NCBI RefSeq assembly: GCF_014643255.1 | Contig: NZ_BMJI01000013.1 | Coordinates: 1 to 64,000 of the forward strand | From: Tersicoccus solisilvae | Lineage (GTDB): Bacteria > Actinomycetota > Actinomycetes > Actinomycetales > Micrococcaceae | Length of the DNA stretch: 64,000 nucleotides | Direction of reading: 5' to 3' | Part shown: one piece after another, positions 10,420 through 20,856 of the stretch | Layout: each line of letters begins with the position of its first letter | How positions within the stretch are numbered: the first letter of the stretch is position 1 | Program-made: the position numbers and the translations under genes | The notes under the pieces: model-generated | What the model saw: only the letters and a program-made list of their open reading frames with translations | What the model was told of the DNA's origin: nothing | Database searches by the model: none

Positions 10420-11138
10420 GGCCCGGGCGCCTCGGCGTCGGGGTGATCGGCGCCGGCCGGGTCGGGGCGGTGCTCGGGGCGGCGCTGCGGGCGGTCGGGC
10501 ACTCCGTCGTGGGCGTCAGCGCGATCTCGGAGCAGAGCCGGGACCGGGCCGCCGCGCTGCTGCCCGGCGTGCCGCTGCTCGAACCGGCCGAGATCGTCGA
10601 GCGATGCGAGCTGGTCGTGCTCGCCGTGCCCGACGACGACCTCGTGCCCCTGGTCCGGGGCCTGGCCGAGCTGGACCACTGGCAGACCGGGCAGATCGTG
10701 CTGCACACGAGCGGCCGGCACGGTATCGCGGCCCTCGCGCCGGCCGCCGCGCGCGGCGCCGTGTGCCTGGCCGTGCATCCCGTGCTCGCGTTCACCGGGA
10801 TGAGCCTCGACCTGGCCCGGCTGACCGGGGCGATGGTCGCGGTCACCGCGCCGGCGGCGTTCCTGCCGATCGCCCAGGCACTCGTCGTCGAGATGGGCGC
10901 GGAGCCGGTGGTGCTGAGCGAGGAGGACTTCCCCGTCGTCGGCGGCATCCTCGCCCGCGTCCGGGAGGACGTCGACCGGAGCACCCGGCAGGCGCTGCGC
11001 CGACTCGCCGAGGCGGACGTCGAGGATCCCGCGCGGATGGCCGGCCCGCTCGTGCGGGCCGTGCTGGAGAACGCCCTGGCCGCCGGCCCCGAACGGCCGG
11101 CCACCGGGCTGGCACCGCCCGATTCCCCCATCGAATAG
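10416..11138 (+). CDS. DUF2520/Rossmann-like protein, apparently shortened
   Basis: The N-terminal half is an NAD(P)-binding Rossmann fold (GVIGAGRVGAVLGAAL, then LVVLAVPDDDL), followed by the HTSGRHGIAALAPA and VHPVLAFTG segments typical of the family. The C-terminal helical domain is divergent. The conserved HGANH-type segment expected after the third strand is absent, and the product stops at 240 residues where relatives usually run to about 300. In many actinobacteria panC follows; here it does not. The GTG start overlaps the preceding stop. It may be functional but reduced, or in decay. Confidence 0.7.
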   Translation: MRPGRLGVGVIGAGRVGAVLGAALRAVGHSVVGVSAISEQSRDRAAALLPGVPLLEPAEIVERCELVVLAVPDDDLVPLVRGLAELDHWQTGQIVLHTSGRHGIAALAPAAARGAVCLAVHPVLAFTGMSLDLARLTGAMVAVTAPAAFLPIAQALVVEMGAEPVVLSEEDFPVVGGILARVREDVDRSTRQALRRLAEADVEDPARMAGPLVRAVLENALAAGPERPATGLAPPDSPIE

Positions 11139-11423
11139 GCGCGCGGGCGCCCGGGAAAGGGCGATATCCCGGCCGGTCCGGGAGCCGGGAAAATGGCGGC
11201 GGACGACCAGCGGAATCCGCGCGAAGAACAAGCACCCTGATGATCTCCGATCACCGCGAGGCGGCCGAAGAAATGAGGCGGGAGAAATGCCGGTCTCCGC
11301 CTCGTCGGCGGGCGCCCGCGGACCCGCGGTCCGTCCCGTCCACGGCGGCGGCGAATTCCGTTCAGGGGGAACCGGAAAAAGGGGCGAGTGCGCGGTGGTC
11401 GAGGGCGGTCAGAGCACGGTGAA
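11139..11423. other. 285-bp stretch without a recognisable gene
   Basis: This gap separates the shortened DUF2520 gene from the convergent DinB-like gene and is visibly richer in A/T-containing codons than its surroundings. I see no panC or panD remnant. A hairpin with 7-bp arms (TCCCGGC at 11167-11173, GCCGGGA at 11184-11190) is followed by AAAAT on the + strand, so on the - strand it would read as a stem preceded by T residues. Otherwise nothing stands out. Confidence 0.5.
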
Positions 11424-12029
11424 TCAGAGCACGGTGAAACGGGGCGGGAGGTCCGCGCGACCGGTCAGGGCGAGCAGCAAGGTCTCGGCCGAACCCGCCC
11501 GGATGCCCACGCGCGCCGCCAGCTCCGCCGCGTCGGCGACGAGCTCGGGGTCCAGACCGGCGGGGAAGCCGCACGCCCGCGCCAGGTCCAGGCCGTGCAC
11601 GGTCAGCTCGAAGCACCGGGTCGGCAGGTACTCGCTCAGCAGCATGCCGCCCCCCGCGGTGGGCAGCAGGGGATCCCCGCCCCCGGCCATCGCCGCATCG
11701 ACGGCGGCCGTGGCCGCCGTCGCCAGCCCCGCCACCGTCGCGGCCGGATCCGGCCCGAGGGCCAGACCGGCCTGTTCGCCCCGGGCCGCGACCTCCGCGT
11801 CGTGACCGTGGGCGGCGAGGAAGTAGGCGGTGGTGTCCGGCACGTCCCGGGTGACGGCCGGCCGCTGCAGGTAGTCGACCACGGTCGTCAGGGCGCGCGC
11901 GCCGTGACCGGCGAGCGACCGCACCGACCACTGGCCCAGGCCCGGGCGGTCCCAGTCCTCGGCCCCGATCCGGGAGACGATCGTGGTGTACGCGGCGGCC
12001 GCCGCACGGAAGCGATCCGTGGTCTGCAT
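11424..12029 (-). CDS. Maleylpyruvate isomerase N-terminal / DinB-fold mycothiol-dependent family protein
   Basis: The 201-residue protein has the four-helix DinB-like pattern with LGQWSVRSLAGHGARALTTVVDYL near 35-60 and FELTVHGLDLARACG near 145, the usual metal-ligand positions (His) of mycothiol-dependent enzymes in actinobacteria. The substrate cannot be assigned. I start at the ATG at 12029 because TACGAT lies 6 bases upstream in the leaderless spacing; an upstream in-frame codon at 12047 would overlap that promoter. It is divergent from lysS with only 45 bp between them. Confidence 0.75.
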   Translation of the reverse strand: MQTTDRFRAAAAAYTTIVSRIGAEDWDRPGLGQWSVRSLAGHGARALTTVVDYLQRPAVTRDVPDTTAYFLAAHGHDAEVAARGEQAGLALGPDPAATVAGLATAATAAVDAAMAGGGDPLLPTAGGGMLLSEYLPTRCFELTVHGLDLARACGFPAGLDPELVADAAELAARVGIRAGSAETLLLALTGRADLPPRFTVL

Positions 12030-12074
12030 GCGCCGATCGTAGGCCACCGCCCTGGGCCGATACCCTTGGATATC
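12030..12074. promoter_or_regulatory. Compact bidirectional promoter region with two leaderless-type -10 elements
   Basis: On the + strand TACCCT at 12061-12066 precedes the lysS GTG by 8 bases. On the - strand TACGAT (12041-12036) precedes the DinB-like gene ATG by 6 bases. Neither gene has a Shine-Dalgarno sequence. The layout is what leaderless actinobacterial promoters look like; transcription start sites are inferred. Confidence 0.55.
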
Positions 12075-13616
12075 GTGACCACACCGACTCCTGCCTCCAC
12101 TCCGTCGTCCCCGGAGCCGGCCGACGACTCCGCCGAGGCGCAGCTGCGCCGGCAGACTTCAGAGCAGATCGAGGTGCGCACCGCCAAGCGCCGGCGCCTC
12201 CTCGAGGCGGGCGTCGAGCCCTACCCGGTCGGTGTCGAGCGCACCCACACGCTCGCCGAGGTGCGCGGCACGTACGCGCACCTGGCCGCCGACGAGGCGT
12301 CCGGCGAGCACGTCGGCGTCGCCGGTCGCGTCGTGTTCCTGCGCAACACCGGCAAGCTGTGCTTCGCGACCCTGCAGGCCGGGGACGGGACCCGGTTGCA
12401 GGCGATGATCAGCCTCACCGGGGTGGGTGAGGAGTCGCTCTCGCAGTGGAAGGCCGTCGTCGACCTCGGCGATCACGTGTTCGTGCACGGGGAGGTGATC
12501 AGTTCCCGCCGCGGTGAGCTGTCCGTGATGGCGGACCGCTGGCAGATGGCGTCCAAGGCGCTGCGGCCCCTGCCCACCCTGCACCACGACCTGTCCGAGG
12601 AGACCCGCGTCCGGCAGCGGTACGTCGACCTGATCGTGCGGGAGGAGGCCCGGCAGATCGTGCTCGACCGGGCCACCATCACCCGCACCGTGCGGCAGAC
12701 CCTCGACGCCCGCGGCTACGTGGAGGTGGAGACGCCGATCCTGCAGCTGGTCCACGGCGGGGCGACCGCACGGCCGTTCAACACCCACATGAACGCCTTC
12801 GACCAGGACATGTCCCTGCGCATCGCCACCGAGCTCTACCTCAAGCGCGCCGTCGTCGGCGGCCTCGACAAGGTGTACGAGATCGGCCGGGTGTTCCGCA
12901 ACGAGGGCGTCGACTCCACGCACAGCCCCGAGTTCACCATGCTCGAGTGCTACGAGGCGTATGCCGACCAGTTCGTCATGGCCGACCGGATGCGCGAGAT
13001 GATCCTGGCCTGCGCCCACGCCCTGGGCCGCACCCGGATCGAGACCGCGGCGGGCACGGTGGACCTCGAGGGCGAATGGCGGTGGCTCTCCGTCTACCCG
13101 GCCGTCTCCGAGGCCGTCGGCGAGGAGGTCACGCCGCAGACGGGCATCGAGGACCTCCGCCGGATCGCCGCCGCGCACGACGTCGAGCTGCCCACCGACG
13201 TGATCGACCAGAAGATCGTGATGAAGCTGTTCGAGGAGCTGGTCGAGCACACCCTGCTGCAGCCCACCTTCGTCTGCGACTACCCCCCGATCGCGCAGCC
13301 GCTCGCGCGGCCGCACCGCAGCATTCCCGGCGTCATCGAGGCGTGGGACCTGATCATCGCCGGGACCGAGACGGGAACGGCGTTCTCCGAGCTGATCGAT
13401 CCCGTCATCCAGCGGGAACGGCTGACCGCGCAGTCACGTCAGGCCGCGGCCGGGGACGAGGAGGCCATGCAGCTGGACGAGGACTTCCTGCGCGCGCTCG
13501 AATACGCGGCGCCGCCGATGGGCGGCATCGGCCTGGGCATGGATCGCCTGGTGATGCTCTTCACCGGTGTCGGCATCCGCGAGAGCATCCTCTTCCCCCT
13601 GATGAAGCCCGAGTGA
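12075..13616 (+). CDS. lysS: Lysyl-tRNA synthetase, class II
   Basis: LysS charges tRNA-Lys. The 513-residue protein has an N-terminal OB-fold anticodon-binding domain (GRVVFLRNTGKLCFATLQ), then class II motif 1, motif 2 (YEIGRVFRNEGVDSTHSPEFT) and motif 3 (GGIGLGMDRLVMLF) at the C-terminus. The first 35 residues are Thr/Pro/Ser-rich and disordered. The GTG start has no ribosome-binding site but a TACCCT hexamer 8 bases upstream, suggesting a leaderless mRNA. A tRNA-Lys(UUU) gene lies elsewhere in the window at 45.9 kb. Confidence 0.96.
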   Translation: MTTPTPASTPSSPEPADDSAEAQLRRQTSEQIEVRTAKRRRLLEAGVEPYPVGVERTHTLAEVRGTYAHLAADEASGEHVGVAGRVVFLRNTGKLCFATLQAGDGTRLQAMISLTGVGEESLSQWKAVVDLGDHVFVHGEVISSRRGELSVMADRWQMASKALRPLPTLHHDLSEETRVRQRYVDLIVREEARQIVLDRATITRTVRQTLDARGYVEVETPILQLVHGGATARPFNTHMNAFDQDMSLRIATELYLKRAVVGGLDKVYEIGRVFRNEGVDSTHSPEFTMLECYEAYADQFVMADRMREMILACAHALGRTRIETAAGTVDLEGEWRWLSVYPAVSEAVGEEVTPQTGIEDLRRIAAAHDVELPTDVIDQKIVMKLFEELVEHTLLQPTFVCDYPPIAQPLARPHRSIPGVIEAWDLIIAGTETGTAFSELIDPVIQRERLTAQSRQAAAGDEEAMQLDEDFLRALEYAAPPMGGIGLGMDRLVMLFTGVGIRESILFPLMKPE

Positions 13617-13659
13617 GAGCTGTGAGCATTCACCCAGCCGACCGCACTACCCTGATCCG

Positions 13660-13818
13660 GTGAACGATTTTCTGGCGGCACTGACGGTGCTGCTGCCGTC
13701 CCTCGGCGTCGGCCTGCTCTTCTTCATCGCCATGCGCGCACTCCTGAATGCGGATCGTTCGGAGCGCCGCGCATTCGCCGAGGAAGAGGAACGATTTCTC
13801 AAGAATCATTCGGATTGA
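13660..13818 (+). CDS. Small single-pass membrane protein between lysS and lsr2
   Basis: This 52-residue protein begins NDFLAALTVLLPSLGVGLLFFIAMRALL, one membrane helix, followed by an acidic/basic tail (RRAFAEEEERF). I believe small proteins of this layout recur at the same position in Micrococcaceae, but the function is unknown. The start is a GTG; TACCCT at 13648-13653 stands 6 bases before it, a leaderless-type promoter matching that of lysS. Codon choice is normal for the region, so I regard it as a real gene despite its size. Confidence 0.7.
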   Translation: MNDFLAALTVLLPSLGVGLLFFIAMRALLNADRSERRAFAEEEERFLKNHSD

Positions 13819-13828
13819 CCGGAATACT

Positions 13829-13857
13829 TTGACTCCGGGCACGAGAATATTCATACT
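13829..13857 (+). promoter_or_regulatory. Sigma-70-type promoter of lsr2
   Basis: TTGACT (13829-13834) and CATACT (13852-13857) are separated by exactly 17 bases, in an unusually A/T-rich island for this genome. Transcription would start near 13864, leaving a leader of nearly 60 bases to the lsr2 TTG. The A/T-richness is also the kind of target Lsr2 itself binds, so autoregulation is plausible but inferred. Confidence 0.7.
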
Positions 13858-13920
13858 TGAGGGGAATTCCGCGGGATCCCGGGAATTCTGACAGGAACAT
13901 TTCCCCCAAGGAGAGTTGAC

Positions 13921-14262
13921 TTGGCTCAGAAGGTGAAGATCATCCTCGTGGACGATCTCGACGGCGGTACCGCCGATGAAACCGTCCGGTTCGGTCTCGA
14001 CGGCGCGAACTACGAGATGGACCTGTCCACGGACAACGCGGAGCAACTGCGTGATGCGCTGAAGCCGTTCGTGTCCAAGGCCCGCCGTTCGGGCAGCCGT
14101 TCCTCCTCCGCCCGGAGCACCAGGTCCGGTGGCGGGTCCGGGCGCAATCAGGACACGGCGCGCATCCGGGAATGGGCGCGGGAGAACGGCTACACGGTCA
14201 GTGACCGCGGCCGCGTGCACTCGGACATCCAGGAGGCCTACCGCAAGGCACACGGCCAGTGA
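13921..14262 (+). CDS. lsr2: Lsr2 nucleoid-associated protein
   Basis: Lsr2 bridges DNA and silences A/T-rich, often foreign, genes, an actinobacterial counterpart of H-NS. The 113-residue protein has the N-terminal dimerisation domain (VKIILVDDLDGGTADETVRFGLDG), a Ser/Arg-rich linker and the C-terminal DNA-binding domain with an RGR AT-hook-like core (NGYTVSDRGRV). The start is TTG with AAGGAGAG about 6 bases upstream. The clean promoter upstream and two strong hairpins downstream make it a monocistronic unit. Confidence 0.96.
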   Translation: MAQKVKIILVDDLDGGTADETVRFGLDGANYEMDLSTDNAEQLRDALKPFVSKARRSGSRSSSARSTRSGGGSGRNQDTARIREWARENGYTVSDRGRVHSDIQEAYRKAHGQ

Positions 14263-14265
14263 CCG

Positions 14266-14293
14266 GCGCTCCGCGGCTGATCCCGCGGAGCGC
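14266..14293 (+). terminator. Hairpin just after lsr2
   Basis: An 11-bp perfect stem (GCGCTCCGCGG, 14266-14276, with its complement at 14283-14293) encloses a 6-base loop, beginning 4 bases after the lsr2 stop. No T tract follows, which is common for terminators in high-GC actinobacteria. Confidence 0.6.
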
Positions 14294-14328
14294 GGACACG
14301 GAACCCTCCCGGCCGTCCCCGGGTGGAG

Positions 14329-14363
14329 CGAATGCGGATCGGCCATCGGCCGGTCCGCATTCG
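14329..14363. terminator. Second, longer hairpin between lsr2 and clpC
   Basis: Arms 14329-14344 and 14348-14363 form a 16-bp stem with a single T-G pair and a 3-base loop (ATC). It ends about 33 bases before the ClgR-like box and probably insulates clpC from lsr2 read-through. No T tract is present. Confidence 0.55.
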
Positions 14364-14395
14364 TCGTTCCGGCCCGATCACGGGATCCGGGTCCA

Positions 14396-14412
14396 TCTCG
14401 CCTGTGGCGAAC
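14396..14412. promoter_or_regulatory. ClgR-type operator upstream of clpC
   Basis: Read on the - strand the sequence is GTTCGC, 5 bases (CACAG), GCGAGA. This fits the published ClgR recognition pattern GTTCGC-N5-GCG of actinobacterial clp genes. A possible -10 (TAGCAT, 14441-14446) lies about 30 bases downstream, so an activator bound here would sit next to the -35 region. Confidence 0.7.
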
Positions 14413-14478
14413 AACCGGCCACGGGGCGGCATCCCGCACGTAGCATCGTCAGTACGCATCAGCTAGGGAGTGTGCCCC

Positions 14479-16974
<2,496 letters not shown>

Positions 16975-17161
16975 CCCGCGCTGCCTCGACCGTTCGACGG
17001 GCCCGGAACCGCCGCCACGTGCGGCCGGTACCGGGCTCGTCGTCGTTCCGGGGTCCGTGCGGTGACGCCCGCACCGCGGGCGCGGCTGGGCACACCTGCG
17101 CATGGTCAGTAGGCTGAGGGTGACGCGGGGACCATCCCGCCACGAGGAAAGGAAGTGCCGG

Positions 17162-17572
17162 ATGCTCAAGAAAGCGATCTTCCTGGTCGGAGCGGGCGTG
17201 GGGTTCGTGCTCGGAACCCGTGCGGGCCGGGAGACCTACGACAAGCTGCGGGCCCAGGTGACGGGCTTCGTCAACGACCCGAAGGTGCAGGAGAAGGTCA
17301 GCCAGGGCACCGAGTGGGCCAAGGACAAGGCCCCCGTGGTCGCCGGCAAGGTGCAGGAGGGCGCGGAGAAGATCAAGGGCGCCGCCTCCGACGCCGCCGG
17401 CACGGTTTCCGGCAAGGCCTCCGACGCCGCCGACAGCGCGTCCGCGAAGGCGGACCAGGCGGTCGGCACGATCAAGGACCGGACGTCGGGCGACGACGGG
17501 ACCGATCCCGAGACGGGTGGCACCAGCAGCGACTACGAGCCGCACGTCGTCGATCAGGGCGACCAGCACTGA
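17162..17572 (+). CDS. YtxH-like membrane-anchored helical protein
   Basis: The 136-residue protein starts with a hydrophobic glycine-rich helix (KKAIFLVGAGVGFVLGTRAGRETYDKL), then a long Ala/Lys/Asp-rich region with repeated AASDAAGT and KASDAADSA units, typical of YtxH/apolipophorin-like stress proteins. Its function is unknown. GGAAAGGAAG lies upstream of the ATG; a GTG in the same frame at 17102 is less likely. It follows clpC after about 190 bp. Confidence 0.75.
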   Translation: MLKKAIFLVGAGVGFVLGTRAGRETYDKLRAQVTGFVNDPKVQEKVSQGTEWAKDKAPVVAGKVQEGAEKIKGAASDAAGTVSGKASDAADSASAKADQAVGTIKDRTSGDDGTDPETGGTSSDYEPHVVDQGDQH

Positions 17573-17611
17573 GCTGTCGCCGGCGCTGACCTGCCCGACC
17601 ACGACGCTCGA

Positions 17612-17648
17612 CACGGCGGACCGACCCGGCACGGGTCGGTCCGCCGTG
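17612..17648. terminator. 17-bp perfect hairpin after the YtxH-like gene
   Basis: Arms 17612-17628 and 17632-17648 are fully complementary (starting CACGGCGGACC) around a GCA loop. This is one of the strongest secondary structures in the window and probably ends the upstream transcript. Directly after it comes a short 14-bp tandem duplication (TCGCCTCCACC core) before the peptidase gene. Confidence 0.65.
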
Positions 17649-17742
17649 CTGCATCCCCACCGTGTCGCCTCCACCGCGTCGCCTCCACCGGGGCCTGGTC
17701 CCACCCGATCCCGGCAGCGACCGGCAGTGATAGAGAAGAGAC

Positions 17743-19914
17743 ATGACCGACGTCACCGTGCCCACGACCGCCGCAGCCGACCCCGCTCCCGCCACGCACT
17801 TCCACGACGTCGACCGCTTCGTCCGCCTGCCGCGGCTCTCCGGGCTGACGCTCAGCCCGGACGGCCGGCGCCTGGTCACCGGCGTCGCCACCCTGAACGC
17901 CAAGGGGACCGGTTACAGCACCGCCCTGTGGAGCGTGGACACCGCCGGGGAGGCACCCGCCGTTCGCCTGACCCGCAGCGCCGCGGGGGAGACCGGTGCC
18001 GTCTTCACCGCCGACGGTGACCTGCTGTTCACCTCCGCCCGCCCCGACCCGGGCGCCGACGACGCCGAGGAGCCCGTGACGGCGCTGTGGGCGATCCCGG
18101 CCGCCGGGGGCGAGGCCCGCGTCGTGCACGGCCGGCCGGGCGGCCTGGGGCCGGTGCTCACCGCCGCGGACGCCGACGTCACGATCGTGCGGGCCAACGT
18201 GCTGCCGGGGGCCCGCGACGAGGCGGAGGACGCGCGGCTGCGTGACGCCCGGAAGACCGCCGGCGTCTCGGCCATCCTGCACGCCGGCTACCCCGTCCGG
18301 TTCTGGGACGCCGACCTCGGTCCCGACGAGCCACGCCTCTTCGCGCTGGAGACCGGCGGCGAGGCCGACCCGTTGCCCGGCACCACCGACGCCGTCGCCC
18401 CCACCGAGCTCCGCCCGATCACGGTCGGCATCGGCAACGGGCTGATGCACGCCGAGCAGGTCCTCAGCCCCGACGGTGCCACCGTGCTCGCTGGGCAGAC
18501 GCTCGCCGTCGCGCGCGCCGACCTGCGCGACGTCCTGATCCGCGTCGACGTCGCCACCGGCGAACGGACCCGGCTCGTCGAGGACGCCGACTGGGACTAC
18601 GCGCCCGGCCCGATCAGCCCCGACAGCACCCGGGCGGTCGTCGTGCGCGAACGTCGCACCACCCCCGAGCAGGCGGCCCAGCTGCAACTCATGCTCCTGG
18701 ACCTGCGCACCGGGGACGTCAGCCCGCTCGCCCACGACTGGGACCGCTGGGGTCACCCGCACGCCTGGCTGCCGGACGGCTCCGGCGTCGTGGTCACCGC
18801 CGACCAGGACGGGCGCGGGCCCGTGTTCGTCATCGACGTGGCCAGCTCGGCCGTGCGCCAGGTGACCGACGACGCCGCCGCCTACACCGACGTCGTCGTC
18901 GGCCGGGACGGCGCCGCCTACGCGCTGCGGGCCAGCTACGCCCACCCGGCCGAGCCGGTGCGCGTGGACCTGGCCACCGGCGAGGTCACCACCCTCCGCG
19001 GCCCGGTCACCCGCCCGGAGCTGCCCGGCCGGCTCGAGGAGGTCCGCACCGAGGCCGCCGACGGCACCGCGCTGCGGGCGTGGCTGGCGCTGCCGGGCGG
19101 GGCGGGCGCCGACGCGCCGGCGCCGCTGCTGCTGTGGATCCACGGCGGGCCCCTCGGATCCTGGAACAGCTGGAGCTGGCGCTGGTGCCCCTGGCTGCTC
19201 GTCGCTCAGGGCTACGCGGTGCTGCTGCCGGACCCGGCGCTGTCCACCGGCTACGGGCAGGACTTCATCCAGCGCGGCTGGGGAGCGTGGGGTGAGGCGC
19301 CGTACACGGACCTGATGGACGTGACGGACGCCGTCGTCGCCCGCGACGACATCGACGAGACCCGCACCGCGGCGATGGGCGGCTCCTTCGGCGGCTACAT
19401 GGCCAACTGGGTGGCCGGGCACACCGACCGGTTCGACGCCATCGTCACCCACGCCTCCCTGTGGGCGCTGGACAACTTCGCCCGGACCACGGACATGTCG
19501 CTGTACTGGGAGAAGGAGCTCTCCCCGGCGATGACCGACGCGAACTCCCCGCACCGCGCGGTGGAGCAGATCCGCACACCGGTCCTGGTGATCCACGGGG
19601 ACAAGGACTACCGGGTGCCCATCAACGAGGGACTGCGGCTGTGGTACGAGCTGCTCTCCCGTTCCGGCCTGCCGGCCGACGACGAGGGCCACAGCCCGCA
19701 CCGGTTCCTCTACTTCCCGGACGAGAACCACTGGGTGCTCAAGCCGCAGAACGCGAAGGTCTGGTACGGGGTGGTGGCGGCGTTCCTGGCCGAGCACGTG
19801 CTCGGCCGGGAACGCCCGCTGCCCGCCGAGCTCGGCCTCACCCGGGCCGTTGCCGAGGAGCCGGCGGAGGAACCGGCCGGCGCAGCAGCGGAGGGCCCCG
19901 CCGATGCCCGCTGA
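17743..19914 (+). CDS. S9 family (prolyl oligopeptidase-type) serine peptidase
   Basis: The 723-residue cytoplasmic protein has an N-terminal beta-propeller (about 30-420, with repeated LSPDGRRLVTG-like blades) and a C-terminal alpha/beta hydrolase domain. The likely catalytic triad is Ser548 in GGSFGGY, Asp622 in HGDKDYRVP and His663 in DENHWV. The sequence resembles acylaminoacyl-peptidase or dipeptidyl-peptidase members; the preferred substrate cannot be read. The gene overlaps the following argA by 11 bp. Confidence 0.9.
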   Translation: MTDVTVPTTAAADPAPATHFHDVDRFVRLPRLSGLTLSPDGRRLVTGVATLNAKGTGYSTALWSVDTAGEAPAVRLTRSAAGETGAVFTADGDLLFTSARPDPGADDAEEPVTALWAIPAAGGEARVVHGRPGGLGPVLTAADADVTIVRANVLPGARDEAEDARLRDARKTAGVSAILHAGYPVRFWDADLGPDEPRLFALETGGEADPLPGTTDAVAPTELRPITVGIGNGLMHAEQVLSPDGATVLAGQTLAVARADLRDVLIRVDVATGERTRLVEDADWDYAPGPISPDSTRAVVVRERRTTPEQAAQLQLMLLDLRTGDVSPLAHDWDRWGHPHAWLPDGSGVVVTADQDGRGPVFVIDVASSAVRQVTDDAAAYTDVVVGRDGAAYALRASYAHPAEPVRVDLATGEVTTLRGPVTRPELPGRLEEVRTEAADGTALRAWLALPGGAGADAPAPLLLWIHGGPLGSWNSWSWRWCPWLLVAQGYAVLLPDPALSTGYGQDFIQRGWGAWGEAPYTDLMDVTDAVVARDDIDETRTAAMGGSFGGYMANWVAGHTDRFDAIVTHASLWALDNFARTTDMSLYWEKELSPAMTDANSPHRAVEQIRTPVLVIHGDKDYRVPINEGLRLWYELLSRSGLPADDEGHSPHRFLYFPDENHWVLKPQNAKVWYGVVAAFLAEHVLGRERPLPAELGLTRAVAEEPAEEPAGAAAEGPADAR

Positions 19915-20434
19915 CGGCGCGCCCGGTTACACCCTGCGCCGGGCACGCACGTCCGACGTCGGACCCATCCGGAACCTGGTCGCCCCGCTCGCCGAACAGC
20001 GCGTGCTCATCGCCAAGGAGGCCGTCGCCTACTACGAGGGCATCCAGGAGTTCCTGGTCGCGCAGGACGCGACGGGCACCGTGATCGGCTGCGGCGCCCT
20101 GCACGTGATGTGGGAGGACCTCGCGGAGGTGCGCACGCTCGCCACCTCGAGCGACTGGCGCGGACGGGGCGTCGGGCATGCGCTGCTGGACGCCCTGCTG
20201 CAGCGGGGACGGGAGATCGGCGTCGCCCGCGTGTTCTGCCTGACCTTCGAGGTCGATTTCTTCACCCGGCACGGGTTCACCGTGATGGCCAACCAGGACA
20301 GCATCGACCCGGTGATCTACTCGGAGCTGCTCCGCTCCCACGACGAAGGGGTCGCCGAGTTCCTCGACCTGGCCCGGGTCAAGCCGAACACCCTCGGCAA
20401 CACCCGCATGATCCGGCGGATCGACACCGCCTGA
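19904..20434 (+). CDS. argA: GNAT amino-acid N-acetyltransferase (ArgA of the Rv2747 type)
   Basis: The 176-residue protein closely follows the short stand-alone glutamate N-acetyltransferase of mycobacteria (Rv2747): RRARTSDV at the N-terminus, VIGCGALHVMWEDLAEVRTLA, the acetyl-CoA loop RGRGVGHALLD, RVFCLTFEVDFFTRHGF and EFLDLARVKPNTLGNTRM at the C-terminus. It would acetylate glutamate or glutamine in arginine synthesis. The start within the end of the S9 peptidase gene suggests coupled translation, though the two functions are not obviously related. Confidence 0.85.
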   Translation: MPADGAPGYTLRRARTSDVGPIRNLVAPLAEQRVLIAKEAVAYYEGIQEFLVAQDATGTVIGCGALHVMWEDLAEVRTLATSSDWRGRGVGHALLDALLQRGREIGVARVFCLTFEVDFFTRHGFTVMANQDSIDPVIYSELLRSHDEGVAEFLDLARVKPNTLGNTRMIRRIDTA

Positions 20435-20483
20435 GCGCCCCCGCAACGCTCACTGGCAAGCGGCCGGGAACCCGGGGCAGCAC

Positions 20484-20513
20484 TGGACACCCTCCCGGCA
20501 GTCTGCTTAGTGT
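20484..20513 (+). promoter_or_regulatory. Candidate promoter of the small stress-protein pair
   Basis: TGGACA (20484-20489) and TAGTGT (20508-20513) are 18 bases apart, about 80 bases before the first small gene. The -10 is only moderately close to consensus; a stress sigma factor cannot be excluded. Confidence 0.4.
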
Positions 20514-20592
20514 GGGGACCGCGGACGGAGGCGGCCCCGGCGGTCTCCACCGCGACGACAGGCTCTATCCCCGACCCGAGAGGGAACAGACC

Positions 20593-20781
20593 ATGGGATT
20601 CGACGACGCGATCAACAAGGGCAAGGACGCCCTGGGCAACGACCAGGTGGGCGACAAGGTCGACGAGCTGCAGGAGCAGCACGGCGACAAGCTCGGTGAG
20701 CACGGCGACCAGGTCAACCAGGGCATCGACGCCGCTCAGGAGAAGTTCGGCGGCGGGTCGGACGCGGGCGAGGGCCAGTAG
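20593..20781 (+). CDS. Small hydrophilic protein of the MT0933/Rv0909-like family
   Basis: The 62-residue protein is almost entirely charged and amphipathic (ALGNDQVGDKVDELQEQHGDK), with no membrane segment. It matches the pattern of the family named after MT0933 and sometimes called antitoxin. No toxin partner is adjacent, so the antitoxin label should not be taken literally here. GAGAGGGAACAGACC precedes the ATG. It lies 75 bp before the CsbD gene and probably shares its transcript. Confidence 0.75.
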   Translation: MGFDDAINKGKDALGNDQVGDKVDELQEQHGDKLGEHGDQVNQGIDAAQEKFGGGSDAGEGQ

Positions 20782-20856
20782 GCCGCCCGGCGGGAACGCT
20801 GCCGCATCCACCACGTCCGGCGCCGTGAGGGCGCCGATCGATCGAAGGGAGAACGC

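Noticed and set aside
17554-19797. 747-codon open frame antisense to the S9 peptidase
   Set aside because: Non-protein-like Val/Gly/Asp composition and complete overlap with a gene whose catalytic triad is intact.
20593-20781. Toxin-antitoxin system at the MT0933-like gene
   Set aside because: The neighbour is CsbD, not a toxin; there is no PIN, RelE or similar protein next to it.
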